Position numbers and translations under genes: made by a program
In this document: piece after piece, positions 33,076-42,337 of the stretch
Numbering within the stretch: the stretch's first letter is position 1
How the letters are laid out: every line of letters begins with the position of its first letter
The notes under the pieces: model-generated
Database searches by the model: none
The model's input: only the letters and a program-made list of their open reading frames with translations
Told to the model about the DNA's origin: nothing
DNA from: Streptomyces sp. NBC_01016
Lineage (GTDB): Bacteria; Actinomycetota; Actinomycetes; Streptomycetales; Streptomycetaceae
Direction: 5' to 3'
Assembly: GCF_026341035.1 (NCBI RefSeq)
Contig: NZ_JAPEOQ010000002.1
Coordinates: forward strand, 2,666,001 to 2,730,000
DNA length: 64,000 bases

Positions 33076-34485
33076 GTGACCGAGCAGCAGGACGACACAG
33101 GCGACATGGGGCCGAGCCGCAGATCGTTCATGGCCCTCACCGCTCTGGCGGCGGCCGTGCCCACCCTCATGGGCGGCGCCACGGCGGCCGAGGCGGCTTC
33201 ATCCGGCTCTGATCGATCCGGTTCCGATCGATCCGGTTCCGAGTTGAAGGCCGGCGCGGGCAAGGCGGTGTTCACGCCGTCCGCCGCGATCCTCCCGCTG
33301 GACAAGTTCACCTCGGTCCACGACGACCTGCACGCACGCGTTCTGCTTCTTGAGTCCGCGGGGCGGCGCATCGCCCTGGTCGTACTCGACCTCACCTCGG
33401 TCAGCGCGGAGGCGATCGGCCTGATCCGCACGGCCGTCACCGGGGCCACCGGCGTCACCGCCGCCGACATCATGGTCACCGTCACGCACTGCTTCTCGGC
33501 GCCGCACGTGGCGGCCAGCACTTCCTCCGCGAGCGCGGCGGCCTACGTCCGGAACATCGTGGCCGCCGCCAAGAGCGCCGCCGAGGACGCGGCCAACGGC
33601 CTGCGGTCGGCCCGGATCGGCTACGGCGAGGGCCGGGCCGACGTCAACGTCAACCGCAATGTCTCCACCGCCGACGGTTGGTGGCTCGGCGTCAACGAGC
33701 AACTCCCCTCCGACAAGGGCGTGTACGTCGCCCGCGTCGACGACCTCGACGGCAACCCCCTCGCCCTCCTCACCAACTACAACGTGCAGTCCTGCGTGAT
33801 GCAGGACTCCGTGATGGCCGACGGCAATCTGCCGATCACCGCCGACCTGGCCGGCGCCGCCGTCGCCCACGTCGAGGAGGCCTACCCGGACGCCGTCGGC
33901 TTCTGGCTGGTCGGGGCGTGCGGCGACCAGTTCCCCGGCCTGCGTGCCAAGCGGTACACCATCGACAAGGACGGGCACTGGACATACGGCGTCGACCTGA
34001 AGGACGCGGGCTTCGCACTCCTGGAGACGCAGGGCGAGCGGATCGGCAACGAGATCGTGCGGGTCTCCGAGACAATCACCCGTTACGCGAGCGGCAGCAG
34101 GGCCCCGGTGCGCCTGGTCACCGACTCGGTGACCACCACTCAGATCACGGGCCCCGGAGCGAGCGCCCCGGTCAAGACCGCGACGTTCAGCCCGGGAGAC
34201 AGTGCCGAGGTGCCGCTGTGGGTCTTCCGGGTCGGCGACATCGCCTTCGCGGGAGTGTCACCGGAGCTGTCCACCAGCACGGCGCGGGCGATCCGTGAGG
34301 CCTCCCCGTTCACGGGCACCTTCGTGATGTCGATGTTCGAGGGCGGCGCCAAGAACATGCCCGACCGGTGGAACTACGAGCACTTCACGTACGAGGCCCT
34401 GGACGGCTTCTACATCGAGGGCACCGCGGAAAAGGTCGCGGCCAGGATCGAGCGCACGGTGAAGTCGCTGAAGTCGCTGAAGTAG
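33076..34485 (+). CDS. secreted neutral-ceramidase-like protein
   Basis: A 469-aa exported protein with a Tat signal (PSRRSFMALTALAAAVPTLMGGATAAEA). A short SGSDR repeat follows the cleavage region. The rest resembles the N-terminal catalytic domain of neutral/alkaline ceramidases: AGKAVFTP, VHDDLHARVLLLESAGRRIALVVLD, VTHCFSAPHVA where the zinc His would lie, LTNYNVQSC and WLVGACGDQFPG. It lacks the C-terminal immunoglobulin-like domain of full ceramidases (about 640-700 aa). It may hydrolyse an amide or ester lipid. The end of the gene lies in a 9-bp repeat (KSLKSLK). The promoter gap 32802-33075 shows no clear boxes. Confidence 0.65.
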   Translation: MTEQQDDTGDMGPSRRSFMALTALAAAVPTLMGGATAAEAASSGSDRSGSDRSGSELKAGAGKAVFTPSAAILPLDKFTSVHDDLHARVLLLESAGRRIALVVLDLTSVSAEAIGLIRTAVTGATGVTAADIMVTVTHCFSAPHVAASTSSASAAAYVRNIVAAAKSAAEDAANGLRSARIGYGEGRADVNVNRNVSTADGWWLGVNEQLPSDKGVYVARVDDLDGNPLALLTNYNVQSCVMQDSVMADGNLPITADLAGAAVAHVEEAYPDAVGFWLVGACGDQFPGLRAKRYTIDKDGHWTYGVDLKDAGFALLETQGERIGNEIVRVSETITRYASGSRAPVRLVTDSVTTTQITGPGASAPVKTATFSPGDSAEVPLWVFRVGDIAFAGVSPELSTSTARAIREASPFTGTFVMSMFEGGAKNMPDRWNYEHFTYEALDGFYIEGTAEKVAARIERTVKSLKSLK

Positions 34486-34533
34486 CTGAAGTCGCCTGCC
34501 TGGGCAGCCGGGCAGCCGGGCAGCCGGGCAGCC
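34462..34533. repeat. 9-bp and 8-bp tandem repeats around a stop codon
   Basis: Units of AAGTCGCTG at 34462, 34471, 34480 and 34489 encode KSL. The third unit has TAG in place of TCG and supplies the stop at 34483-34485. Four exact units of GGGCAGCC follow at 34502-34533. Both look like slippage products, and the stop codon position depends on the repeat. Confidence 0.85.
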
Positions 34534-34540
34534 GGACCGT

Positions 34541-34589
34541 TGTGGCCGACCGGGCCGCTGCTTTCACGCCGCGGACCCGGTCGGCCACA
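34541..34589. terminator. bidirectional terminator between convergent genes
   Basis: A perfect 14-bp inverted repeat (34541-34554 with 34576-34589, 21-base loop) lies between the 3' ends of the ceramidase-like gene and the minus-strand protease gene, whose stop is 7 bases away. It can terminate both. Confidence 0.75.
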
Positions 34590-34595
34590 CCCTCG

Positions 34596-35777
34596 TCAGG
34601 CGGTGACGAGCGTCAGCCCGTAGGCGTTGAGGATCTCGTTGACCGGCTGGAACCAGGTCTGGCCACCGCTCGTGCAGTCGCCCCAGCCGCCCGAGGTCAC
34701 GCCCTGCGCCTGGTCGCCGGAGATGAACGAGCCGCCCGAGTCGCCGGGTTCGGCGCAGACGCTGGTGCCGGTCATCTCGTAGACCGGTCCCTGGCTGTAG
34801 TTGACGGTTTCGTTCTGGGCCAGCACGGTGCCGCAGTGCCAGTGCGACGTCGAGCCGGAGCGGCAGATGGACGAGCCGACGGGGGCCACCGCCGAGCCAC
34901 GCACCAGGACATCACTGACGGTGCCCCAGCCGAGTACGACCGGCGTGGTCCACCAGCCGTTGCCGATCGGGATGTAGGAGTAGTCGTTGCCCGGGAAGGA
35001 CGAACCGGCGAACGTGCCCATCGCCGACCCGTCCCAGCCGACAACGGAGCTGCCCGCCGTGCCGCAGTGCCCCGCGCTGACGAAGCCGCCGACCACCGAG
35101 AACCCTATGGAGCAGCGGGTGTTGCCGTTGATGTAGTACGGGTCGCCGCCGACGGTGCCCGCGGCGAAGGTCCGTGGCGTCTGCCCTGCTCCGGCGCGGC
35201 GCACGCTGAGGAGCCCCGCCTTGCGTGCCGGGGCCAGGAACTCCCGGACAGCGGCGCTGTGTTCGGAGCCCTCGCGTACGTCTGCCACCACGCTGTTCGT
35301 GCGGGGATCGACGCGCCAACTGCGGACGGCCATGGGGGCGCCGTCCGTCTTGGCAACGTTGTCGAGTGTCGACTTCGCGGCGTCGAGCGCCCGGGCGCTG
35401 TGCGCCACCCGCACGACCGAGGCGCCGGTGTCGCGTACTGAATCAGCGGCCGGGCCACCGGATTTGGTGAGTCCGACGACGAGGGTGCCGCGTGCCGGGT
35501 CGTACCAGGTGCCGCCGAAGTCCTGACTGGCCGCACGCTCGGCCCGGGGCGCGAGTTCGGCTGCGGCGGCTTCCTGGTGCAGCCGGGCGCGGGCCTGTGA
35601 GGTGGTGAGCCCGAGGTCCCGCTGCATTGCGGTGGCCAGGCCGGGGGAGAGGGCGCGTGCGGACGAGGACTCCGTAGCCGCGTCGGCCGCGGCGGCGGGG
35701 GACGTCAGGCCCAGGGTGGCGGCGCCTAAGGTCAACAGGACGGCGAGAGCAGAGCGGAGTCCGGTCGTACGTCTCAT
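34596..35777 (-). CDS. secreted S1 serine protease, streptogrisin-like
   Basis: A 393-aa prepro-protease. A Sec signal (1-31, LRSALAVLLTLGAATLGLTSPAAA) is followed by a propeptide of about 170 residues of alpha-lytic-protease type (LATAMQRDLGLTTSQARARLHQE, TLVVGLT). The mature domain begins near FAAGTVGGDPYYINGNTRCSIGFSV. The triad is His in SAGHCG, Asp in GNDYSYI and Ser in GDSGGSF; paired cysteines surround these motifs. No C-terminal chitin-binding domain, so it is the short streptogrisin form. It digests extracellular protein. Transcribed alone, ending at the shared terminator. Confidence 0.93.
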   Translation of the reverse strand: MRRTTGLRSALAVLLTLGAATLGLTSPAAAADAATESSSARALSPGLATAMQRDLGLTTSQARARLHQEAAAAELAPRAERAASQDFGGTWYDPARGTLVVGLTKSGGPAADSVRDTGASVVRVAHSARALDAAKSTLDNVAKTDGAPMAVRSWRVDPRTNSVVADVREGSEHSAAVREFLAPARKAGLLSVRRAGAGQTPRTFAAGTVGGDPYYINGNTRCSIGFSVVGGFVSAGHCGTAGSSVVGWDGSAMGTFAGSSFPGNDYSYIPIGNGWWTTPVVLGWGTVSDVLVRGSAVAPVGSSICRSGSTSHWHCGTVLAQNETVNYSQGPVYEMTGTSVCAEPGDSGGSFISGDQAQGVTSGGWGDCTSGGQTWFQPVNEILNAYGLTLVTA

Positions 35778-35941
35778 GCGTGAGCTCCTTCATTTCCGTG
35801 TGGGGCGGGAATGGTACGGACCTGCGACGTACTGTCGACCTGATGTCGCGCGCATGTCAATGCCGTGGCGGGATGCACTGCTTACGAATCCGCCGCACAC
35901 CCGGTCACGGCTGCCGTGGTGCAGGTGACCGACTGATGTGA

Positions 35942-36269
35942 GCGGCGGCCGGATCCCTCGGCGACGACGTGACCCTGATGTGCGACGCCAATCAGCGCTG
36001 GGACCTGTCGACCGCGCACCGGAGGATGCCGGTCCTCGAAGAGACGCGCATGGACTGGGTGGAGGAACCGCTGCACGCCGACGATCTCGACGGCCATGTC
36101 GCTCTGCAGCGCTCGACGACCCTCGACATCGCCGCGGGGCGAAAGTATCTACAGCTACCAGCAGTTCACCGGCTTCATCGCCCACGACGCCGTCCGTGTC
36201 GTCCAGCCCGACGCCACCCGGCTCGGCGGTGTGACCGAATGGCGGCAGGTGTCCACGGCCGTCGCGGCC
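35942..36269 (+). pseudogene. frameshifted fragment of an enolase-superfamily (MR/MLE) dehydratase gene
   Basis: The frame from 35942 reads SLGDDVTLMCDANQRWDLS, MDWVEEPLHADD and STTLDIAA, which are the metal-ligand strands of the barrel. At the GGGG run near 36136-36139 the homology moves to another frame: GESIYSYQQFTGFI, then VVQPDATRLGGVTEW to about 36269. One extra base in the G run explains the shift. The capping domain, the KxK strand and the C-terminus are absent, and a TGA directly precedes the fragment. It is a decayed paralogue of the intact dehydratase at 23.7 kb. The rest of 35778-36330 holds nothing else I can identify. Confidence 0.85.
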
Positions 36270-36330
36270 CCGGGCCCGCCGGGGCTGGCAGCTGCGTGGG
36301 GTCGGCGCGGTGCGTGGCGCATAGGGCTGC

Positions 36331-37308
<978 letters not shown>

Positions 37309-37423
37309 TCACTCAACTTAACGCTGACCGTGGCTGCGGTGACTTCCCTGAAGGCTCGGGGCGGGGAAACCTGGTGGCACCAACGAGTTCGACTCCCCTT
37401 CCGGCAAAGGAAAAGGCTGCCCC

Positions 37424-38038
37424 GTGCCCACCCACCTCCCCGCGTTCCTCGCCACCACCCTCCTGCTGTCGATGCTGCCGGGACCCGGCCAGGCACTCAT
37501 GACCCGGCAGACACTCATGGGCGGGCCTCGCGCCGCTTGGGCGACCATCGCGGGCAACTCCACGGGGATCGTGCTCTGGTCACTCGCCGCGTCCGCCGGC
37601 CTCTCCGCCGTCCTGCTCGCCAACCCGCACGCGCTCGAGGTCGTCCGCCTCGTGGGCGGGGCCGTACTGGTGTGGCTGGGAATCTCCACCCTGCGGGCAT
37701 CGAGGAAGAGCAACGCCACAGCCGAGGGCGGTGGGGCGGTGCGCTCCTGGAAGGGATTCGCCGTCGGCCTGGGAACGAACCTCGGCAACGCCAAGGCGGG
37801 AGTCTTCGCCGTCTCGATGCTGCCGCAGTTCGTGACGGACGGCGGCTCGCTCCTCGTCTCCGGCACCGTCCTCGGCGTGGTCTGGGCGCTGGTCACGGCC
37901 GCCTGGTACGTGGCCTTCACCTGGGCCGTGGGCCGGGGGCGGCGGCTGGTGTCGAGGCCGGCCGTCCAGCGCGGCCTTCAGGTCACCACCGGAGGGGTGT
38001 TGCTGGTGCTCGGCGTGGCGGTGGCGTCGGGCCTGTGA
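37424..38038 (+). CDS. LysE/RhtB-family amino-acid exporter
   Basis: A 204-aa membrane protein with six predicted helices, from GTG 37424. Family marks are LLLSMLPGPGQALMTRQTLMGGPRAAWATIAGNSTGIVLW (helices 1-2) and AVRSWKGFAVGLGTNLGNAKAGVFAVSMLPQFV (helices 3-4). It would expel an amino acid, a homoserine-lactone-like compound or an amino-acid analogue. Regulation by the divergent LysR protein is likely. Substrate unknown. Confidence 0.87.
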   Translation: MPTHLPAFLATTLLLSMLPGPGQALMTRQTLMGGPRAAWATIAGNSTGIVLWSLAASAGLSAVLLANPHALEVVRLVGGAVLVWLGISTLRASRKSNATAEGGGAVRSWKGFAVGLGTNLGNAKAGVFAVSMLPQFVTDGGSLLVSGTVLGVVWALVTAAWYVAFTWAVGRGRRLVSRPAVQRGLQVTTGGVLLVLGVAVASGL

Positions 38039-38056
38039 GCGCCGACGTCCTGACCG

Positions 38057-38542
38057 CTACGCGCCGGAGGCCCCGTCGCCCGGGGCGGCGGCGCGCAGGA
38101 GTTTCGCCGCCACTGCCCGAAGGTCGCCGCGCTCCGTGGCTGTCAGCGGCTCGGTCAGTTCGGTGACGGCCTGGTCCATCTCTGCGGCGCACAGTTCCGC
38201 GAGGGCGCGGCCCGTCGGAGTGAGGGCGATCAGGACGCTGCGGCCGTCGTGCGGTGAGGGGCGGCGTTCCACCAGCCCGCGCTTCTCGGCGCGGCTCGCC
38301 AGTCCGGTCATGGAGGACTTGTCCAGGCCCAGGTGGCGGGCGAGTTCGAGCATGCCGGGTGTGCGGTCGCGCAGGATGCCGAGGAGGCGGACCTGAATCA
38401 GGGACAGGTCGTGGTCGGCGGCCATGCGGGAGAGGATCCCCTGGACCAGGAAGGAAAGCTGGACCAGGGCGTCGACGGTGTTCTGGGGTTCGTCCGCCGC
38501 CTGGGAGCCGTCCGTCCCCTGGGGAGTGGGGGTGGGTGTCAC
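38057..38542 (-). CDS. MarR-family transcriptional regulator
   Basis: A 161-aa regulator from GTG 38542 behind GAGG; a longer 5' reading would cover the operator repeats. A disordered TPTPTPQGTDG tail precedes the winged helix (LSLIQVRLLGILRDRTPGMLELARHLGLDKSSMTGLASRAEKRGLVERRPSPHDGRSVLIALTPTG). It is divergent from a quinone-oxidoreductase-like gene and probably represses it, perhaps with a thiol- or quinone-reactive signal. It converges with the LysE gene across 18 bases. Confidence 0.88.
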   Translation of the reverse strand: MTPTPTPQGTDGSQAADEPQNTVDALVQLSFLVQGILSRMAADHDLSLIQVRLLGILRDRTPGMLELARHLGLDKSSMTGLASRAEKRGLVERRPSPHDGRSVLIALTPTGRALAELCAAEMDQAVTELTEPLTATERGDLRAVAAKLLRAAAPGDGASGA

Positions 38543-38565
38543 TGTGTCCGCCTCTGGCCGATCTG

Positions 38566-38638
38566 GTACGCGGCACGAACCACCTTGACTTGGTACGTGC
38601 CGCAAACTATCTTGAAAGTAGTACGTGTCGCAAACTAT
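38566..38638. promoter_or_regulatory. direct-repeat operator between MarR and oxidoreductase genes
   Basis: Two 18-bp direct repeats, core GTACGTG-y-CGCAAACTAT at 38593-38610 and 38621-38638, differ at one base and are 28 bases apart. A degenerate copy starts at 38566. Between them, ACTATCTTGAAAGTAGT is an imperfect palindrome. The spacing of about 27-28 bases suggests side-by-side regulator binding. Confidence 0.65.
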
Positions 38639-38668
38639 ATGCGGTCACACTGCCTCGGGAGAACCCCT

Positions 38669-39628
38669 ATGCACGCAGCCGTCGTCCATTCCTTCGACAC
38701 CCCGCCCCGCTACGACACCGTCGACACCCCCACACCCCGGGGAGAGCGCGAAATCCTCGTGGACGTCGTCGCTGCCGGTCTGCACCCGCGCGTACGATCC
38801 TCCGCCGACGGCAGCCACTACACCTCCGAGGGTGTGCTGCCGCTCGTGCCGGGCATCGACGCCGTCGGTCGCACGGCGGAGGGGGAGTTGCTCTACTTCG
38901 TCGCCCCGGACACCGCGCTGGGCACGATGGCCGAGCAGGCCGTCGTGGACCGCCGTCGCGCCATCGCCCTGCCGCCCGACACCGACCCGGTCGCGGTGGC
39001 CGCGGCCATGAACCCCGGCATGTCCTCCTGGGTCGCCCTGCGCCGCCGCATCGCTCTCCCGGCGGGCGCACGCGTCCTGGTCCTGGGTGCGACCGGCAGC
39101 GCAGGCCGGCTCGCCGTGCAGATCGCGCGGCACCTCGGCGCCGAGCGTGTCGTGGCGGCCGGCCGCGATCCCGGGCGGCTGGCCCTGCTGCCCGGCCTGG
39201 GCGCGGACGAGACCGTCTCCCTGTCCGGCGGGCCCGAGCAGGTCGCCGAGCACCTCGGCAAGAGCGCCGGCGACGTGGACGTCGTCATCGACTACCTGTG
39301 GGGCGCGGCCACCGAGCATGCCCTGACCGCACTGCTGACCGCCCGACCCGACCGGAGCAGGCCCCTGGCCTGGATCCAGATCGGCTCCGTCGCCGGGCCG
39401 GACATCACCCTGCCGTCCTACCTCCTCCGCGCCGCCAATCTGCAGATCATGGGCAGCGGCCAAGGCTCGGTCACCACCGCAGGCATCCTCGCCGAACTCC
39501 CTTCCCTGGCAGCCGAGATCACCTCCGGAACCTTCTCGATCGACCCGTCCCCGCTACCCCTGTCGGAGGTCGAGCGGGCATGGACGATGCCGACGCCGCC
39601 TGGCCGGCGCGTTGTGCTGATCCCCTGA
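38669..39628 (+). CDS. zinc-independent MDR alcohol dehydrogenase / quinone oxidoreductase
   Basis: A 319-aa medium-chain reductase. The N-terminal GroES-like part lacks the zinc-binding cysteines (ILVDVVAAGLHPRVRSSADG, LPLVPGIDAVGRT). The cofactor domain has ARVLVLGATGSAGRLAVQIARHLGAERVVAAGRD, a Rossmann loop with NADP-type features. Such enzymes reduce quinones or conjugated carbonyls. It starts at ATG 38669, downstream of the repeat operator, and is probably repressed by the divergent MarR protein. Confidence 0.85.
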   Translation: MHAAVVHSFDTPPRYDTVDTPTPRGEREILVDVVAAGLHPRVRSSADGSHYTSEGVLPLVPGIDAVGRTAEGELLYFVAPDTALGTMAEQAVVDRRRAIALPPDTDPVAVAAAMNPGMSSWVALRRRIALPAGARVLVLGATGSAGRLAVQIARHLGAERVVAAGRDPGRLALLPGLGADETVSLSGGPEQVAEHLGKSAGDVDVVIDYLWGAATEHALTALLTARPDRSRPLAWIQIGSVAGPDITLPSYLLRAANLQIMGSGQGSVTTAGILAELPSLAAEITSGTFSIDPSPLPLSEVERAWTMPTPPGRRVVLIP

Positions 39629-39742
39629 GGCGGTTTGGCGCACGACAAGGAGGGGCGGTGCCGGTGCGGCACTCCCCGAGACGAGGCCTGCTGTGGCACG
39701 CCGTGCTGAGGAGCAGTGCCGGCCATCGCCGTCTCAGCCGGA

Positions 39743-39829
39743 TCACTGGGGGATGGTGACCAGGGTGCGGCCGCGGCCTCCGGCGTCGACGCGGTCGTGC
39801 GCTTTGGTGATCTCCTCCAGCGGGAAACG
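39743..39829 (-). pseudogene. C-terminal remnant of a quinone-oxidoreductase-like gene
   Basis: The minus strand ends with RFPLEEITKAHDRVDAGG and then GRTLVTIPQ before a stop at 39743-39745. This is the typical C-terminus of MDR-type dehydrogenases. Upstream it is cut by an N-terminal piece of an unrelated hydrolase in another frame. About 90 percent of the gene is missing. Confidence 0.7.
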
Positions 39830-40232
39830 GGTCGCCGATGTCCACGGTGAGGGCGCCGACGGCGGCATCGTACGCGTGGCGGATGCGTGGGTCGGCGGCG
39901 TTGCCGTGCAGGAAGAACTCGGCGCAGCGGTAGTAGTTCGAGGCGCGCAGGAACCCGTCGCGGGCGCTGGTGTCGTGGCCGCCTTCCAGTGAGGTGCGGG
40001 CCTGGTCGGCGATCCGGTGGGCGGTGGCCAGCCACTGGTCGTGCCAGCTGTCGTAGTCACCGTCGGCGATGCCCTGGGCGGTGGTGGCGACTTCGCCGGA
40101 GTCGGCGCCGCCGTAGGCGATGTGGCCGAGGGTCCGCAGCGTCTCGTACCAGAACGAGGGGTGGTCGGGGAAGAAGATCGGCTTCACCAAGGACTCCAGG
40201 GGTGTGGCCTGGCGTTGCGGCACCTTGATCAC
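39830..40232 (-). pseudogene. N-terminal remnant of an alpha/beta hydrolase (FrsA / dihydroxypseudooxynicotine-hydrolase-like)
   Basis: From about GTG 40232 the minus strand reads about 134 codons: FFPDHPSFWYETLRTLGHIAYGGAD, DGDYDSWHDQWLATAHRIADQA, ARDGFLRASNYYRCAEFFLHGN, ADPRIRHAYDAAV. This is the helical N-terminal cap of the FrsA/DhpH-type hydrolase group. The catalytic domain is absent: at about 39830 the sequence joins the tail of a dehydrogenase gene in a different frame. The junction marks a deletion between two genes that once lay in the same orientation. Confidence 0.72.
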
Positions 40233-40249
40233 CGGCTTAGTTTCGCTCC

Positions 40250-40414
40250 ATGGCGGAGACGGGATCTTTCGGGTTATTCGGCCGAGGTCTTGAGGGCCTG
40301 GTGGTGGAGGGGTTGGTGGCGGAGGGGGATCTGCCCCGCTGTGAGGACCCGCCGGGCCGGGGCTTCGACGAGCTCCACTTCCAGCCGGCGCGACGGGCGT
40401 GTTTGTGGGCGTGA
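40250..40414 (+). CDS. possible 54-aa upstream ORF coupled to SulP gene
   Basis: ATG 40250 opens a 54-codon frame (MAETGSFGLFGRGLEGLVVEG...) whose TGA at 40412-40414 overlaps the GTG at 40411 proposed as the SulP start. It contains a TTA codon at position 9, rare in Streptomyces and read by the bldA tRNA. It could be a regulatory leader ORF, the remains of another gene, or chance. No Shine-Dalgarno is obvious. Confidence 0.3.
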   Translation: MAETGSFGLFGRGLEGLVVEGLVAEGDLPRCEDPPGRGFDELHFQPARRACLWA

Positions 40415-42168
40415 CACGGCCGAAGCCACCGAGGCTCCCGCGGCTCGGCAAGCCGCGGCCGTCCGATGTCTCCGCCGGGCTCGTCACCGGGCTGTTCTCC
40501 ATCCCCGAAGGCATGGCGTACGCGGCGATCGGCGGCTTCAATCCGGTCGCCGGCATCTACGCGGGCGTCGTCCCGACCGTCCTCGGCTCGCTCTTCGCCC
40601 GCACCGTCCTGATGGTCACCACCCTCACCTCGGCGCTTGCACTGACCTCGCAGAGCGCCATCAAGGAGGCCGGGCTCGACGCCAAGGACGTGGGCAACGT
40701 CGCCACTCTCGCCGTACTGGCCGGGACGGTGATGCTGCTGATGGGGGTGCTGCGGCTCGGCGTCGTCATGTCGTTCGTGTCGAACGCCGTGATGACCGGC
40801 TTCTCCACCGGCATCGCCCTCCAGATCATCACCGGCTCACTGAAGGACGCCACCGGCTACAAGCCGGGCCCGCACAACAAACTGGCTCAACTCGCCGACT
40901 GGGTCTGGCACATCGGAGACTGGCAGCTCGCCGCGACCCTCACCGCACTCGTCACCGTCGCCGCTTGGGCGCTGCTCCGGCTCGTCAAACGGCTGGAGGC
41001 GGTGGCCACCCTCATCGCGCTGCTCGCGGTCAGCGTCGGTGTCGCCGTCCTGGGCACGCACGTCGACCTGGCCCGCGACATCGGGCACATCCCGGCGGCG
41101 CTGCCCTCCTTCACCGCCCCAGACCTGTCCGCCGTCGGCGCGCTGCTGCCCGGAGCGTTCGCCGTCGCCCTCGTCGGCCTCGCCCAGGCCGCCTCCATCG
41201 GCCCGACCGTCCCCAACCCCGACGGCTCCAAGTCCTCCGTGAACGGCGACTTCGTCGCCCAGGGACTCGGCAACCTCGGCGGCGGACTGTTCGGCGCGCT
41301 GCCCACCGGCGGTTCCATGTCCCGCACGGGCGTCGCGGTCGGCGCCGGCGCCCGCACCCGCTGGACCGGTATCTTCGCCGGGCTGTGGCTGGCCCTCCTG
41401 GTCCTCACTCTCGGCTCCCTCGCCGAACGCATCCCGATGCCCGTCATCGGCGCCCTCATCATCGTCATCGGCTGCGAACTGGTCGTGGGCCGGCTGCCCG
41501 ACATCCGCCTCGTACTGCGTACGTCACCGCTGTCGGCGGCGGCGATGGTGATCACGTTCCTGGCGACCACGCAGCTGCCGCTCCAGCAGGCCATCGTGAT
41601 CGGCGCCGTGCTGTCGCTGCTGCTGTTCTGTGTGCAGGCGGCCCGGCAGACGCGGCTCGTCTCCCTGCGCCGGGACACCGATGGCGGCCACTGGCGCACC
41701 GGCGATCCGCCGCGCCGCCTACCGCCCGGCGAGGTCACCGTCCTCGACTACGCGGGCACCTCACTGTTCGCCGAGCTGCCGCGCGTGGAGGCCGCGCTGC
41801 CCGACGTCCACGGGGCCCGGGACGCGGTCCTGGTGCTGGTGGTGCGCACGCTGCCCGATGTGCCCTCGTCGGCGGTGGTCAAGTTCCTCGACCGGTACGC
41901 CCGCTCCCTGTCCGACGAGGGCGGGCGGCTGGTCCTGGCCGGGGTGCAGCCCCCGCTCGCCCGCCTCCTTGAGGTGTCGGGGCTCGCCGAGCGCCTCGGC
42001 GAGGGCGGTGTCGTACCGGCGCAGCCCGAGATCTTCGCGCCGGTGGAGCGGGCGGTCGCGGAGGGCCGGGCCTGGATCACGTCGCACGAGAAGGCACCGG
42101 ATGGGAGCCCGGAGGACCGGTCCGAGTCCGCCGGGCCTCGGCCGCCCGCCGCCGATCAGCCGCCATGA
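40411..42168 (+). CDS. SulP-family anion transporter with STAS domain
   Basis: A 585-aa membrane protein, start taken at GTG 40411 (GTGs at 40399 and 40405 are alternatives). The transport domain (about 15-400) shows SAGLVTGLFSIPEGMAYAAIGGFNPVAGIYAG, TLTSALALTSQSAI, AVMTGFSTGIALQIITG and the substrate-site region GSKSSVNGDFVAQGLGNLGGGLFGALPTGGSMSRTGV. A C-terminal STAS domain (about 440-560, VTVLDYAGTSLFAELPRVEAAL) is cytoplasmic. SulP members carry sulfate, bicarbonate or related anions. The alkylsulfatase gene follows at 170 bases, so uptake or handling of released sulfate is the most economical role. Confidence 0.85.
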   Translation: MTRPKPPRLPRLGKPRPSDVSAGLVTGLFSIPEGMAYAAIGGFNPVAGIYAGVVPTVLGSLFARTVLMVTTLTSALALTSQSAIKEAGLDAKDVGNVATLAVLAGTVMLLMGVLRLGVVMSFVSNAVMTGFSTGIALQIITGSLKDATGYKPGPHNKLAQLADWVWHIGDWQLAATLTALVTVAAWALLRLVKRLEAVATLIALLAVSVGVAVLGTHVDLARDIGHIPAALPSFTAPDLSAVGALLPGAFAVALVGLAQAASIGPTVPNPDGSKSSVNGDFVAQGLGNLGGGLFGALPTGGSMSRTGVAVGAGARTRWTGIFAGLWLALLVLTLGSLAERIPMPVIGALIIVIGCELVVGRLPDIRLVLRTSPLSAAAMVITFLATTQLPLQQAIVIGAVLSLLLFCVQAARQTRLVSLRRDTDGGHWRTGDPPRRLPPGEVTVLDYAGTSLFAELPRVEAALPDVHGARDAVLVLVVRTLPDVPSSAVVKFLDRYARSLSDEGGRLVLAGVQPPLARLLEVSGLAERLGEGGVVPAQPEIFAPVERAVAEGRAWITSHEKAPDGSPEDRSESAGPRPPAADQPP

Positions 42169-42180
42169 TCCAGGCCCGGG

Positions 42181-42220
42181 CCGTAACAGGCAGCCCTGAG
42201 TCGTAACGGGCAGCCCTGAG
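42181..42220. repeat. 20-bp tandem repeat between SulP and alkylsulfatase genes
   Basis: Copies 42181-42200 and 42201-42220 match at 18 of 20 bases (core GTAAC-r-GGCAGCCCTGAG). They lie just after the SulP stop. They may be a slippage duplication or a paired protein-binding site. Confidence 0.75.
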
Positions 42221-42337
42221 CCTTCCTGAACTGAACGGCTCCCGCCCGACATGCGATCACCCCCGACCCACCCGATGCTGAGACGGACCGGCGCCGCCAC
42301 GCGCCGGCCGGACCCGATCCGTGAAACGGAGCGCCAG

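Noticed and set aside
40250..40414. 54-aa ORF considered as the N-terminus of a transposase
   Set aside because: The phrase LFGRGLEGLVVEGLVAEGD vaguely recalls transposase N-termini, but no zinc finger, DDE residues or terminal inverted repeats are seen.
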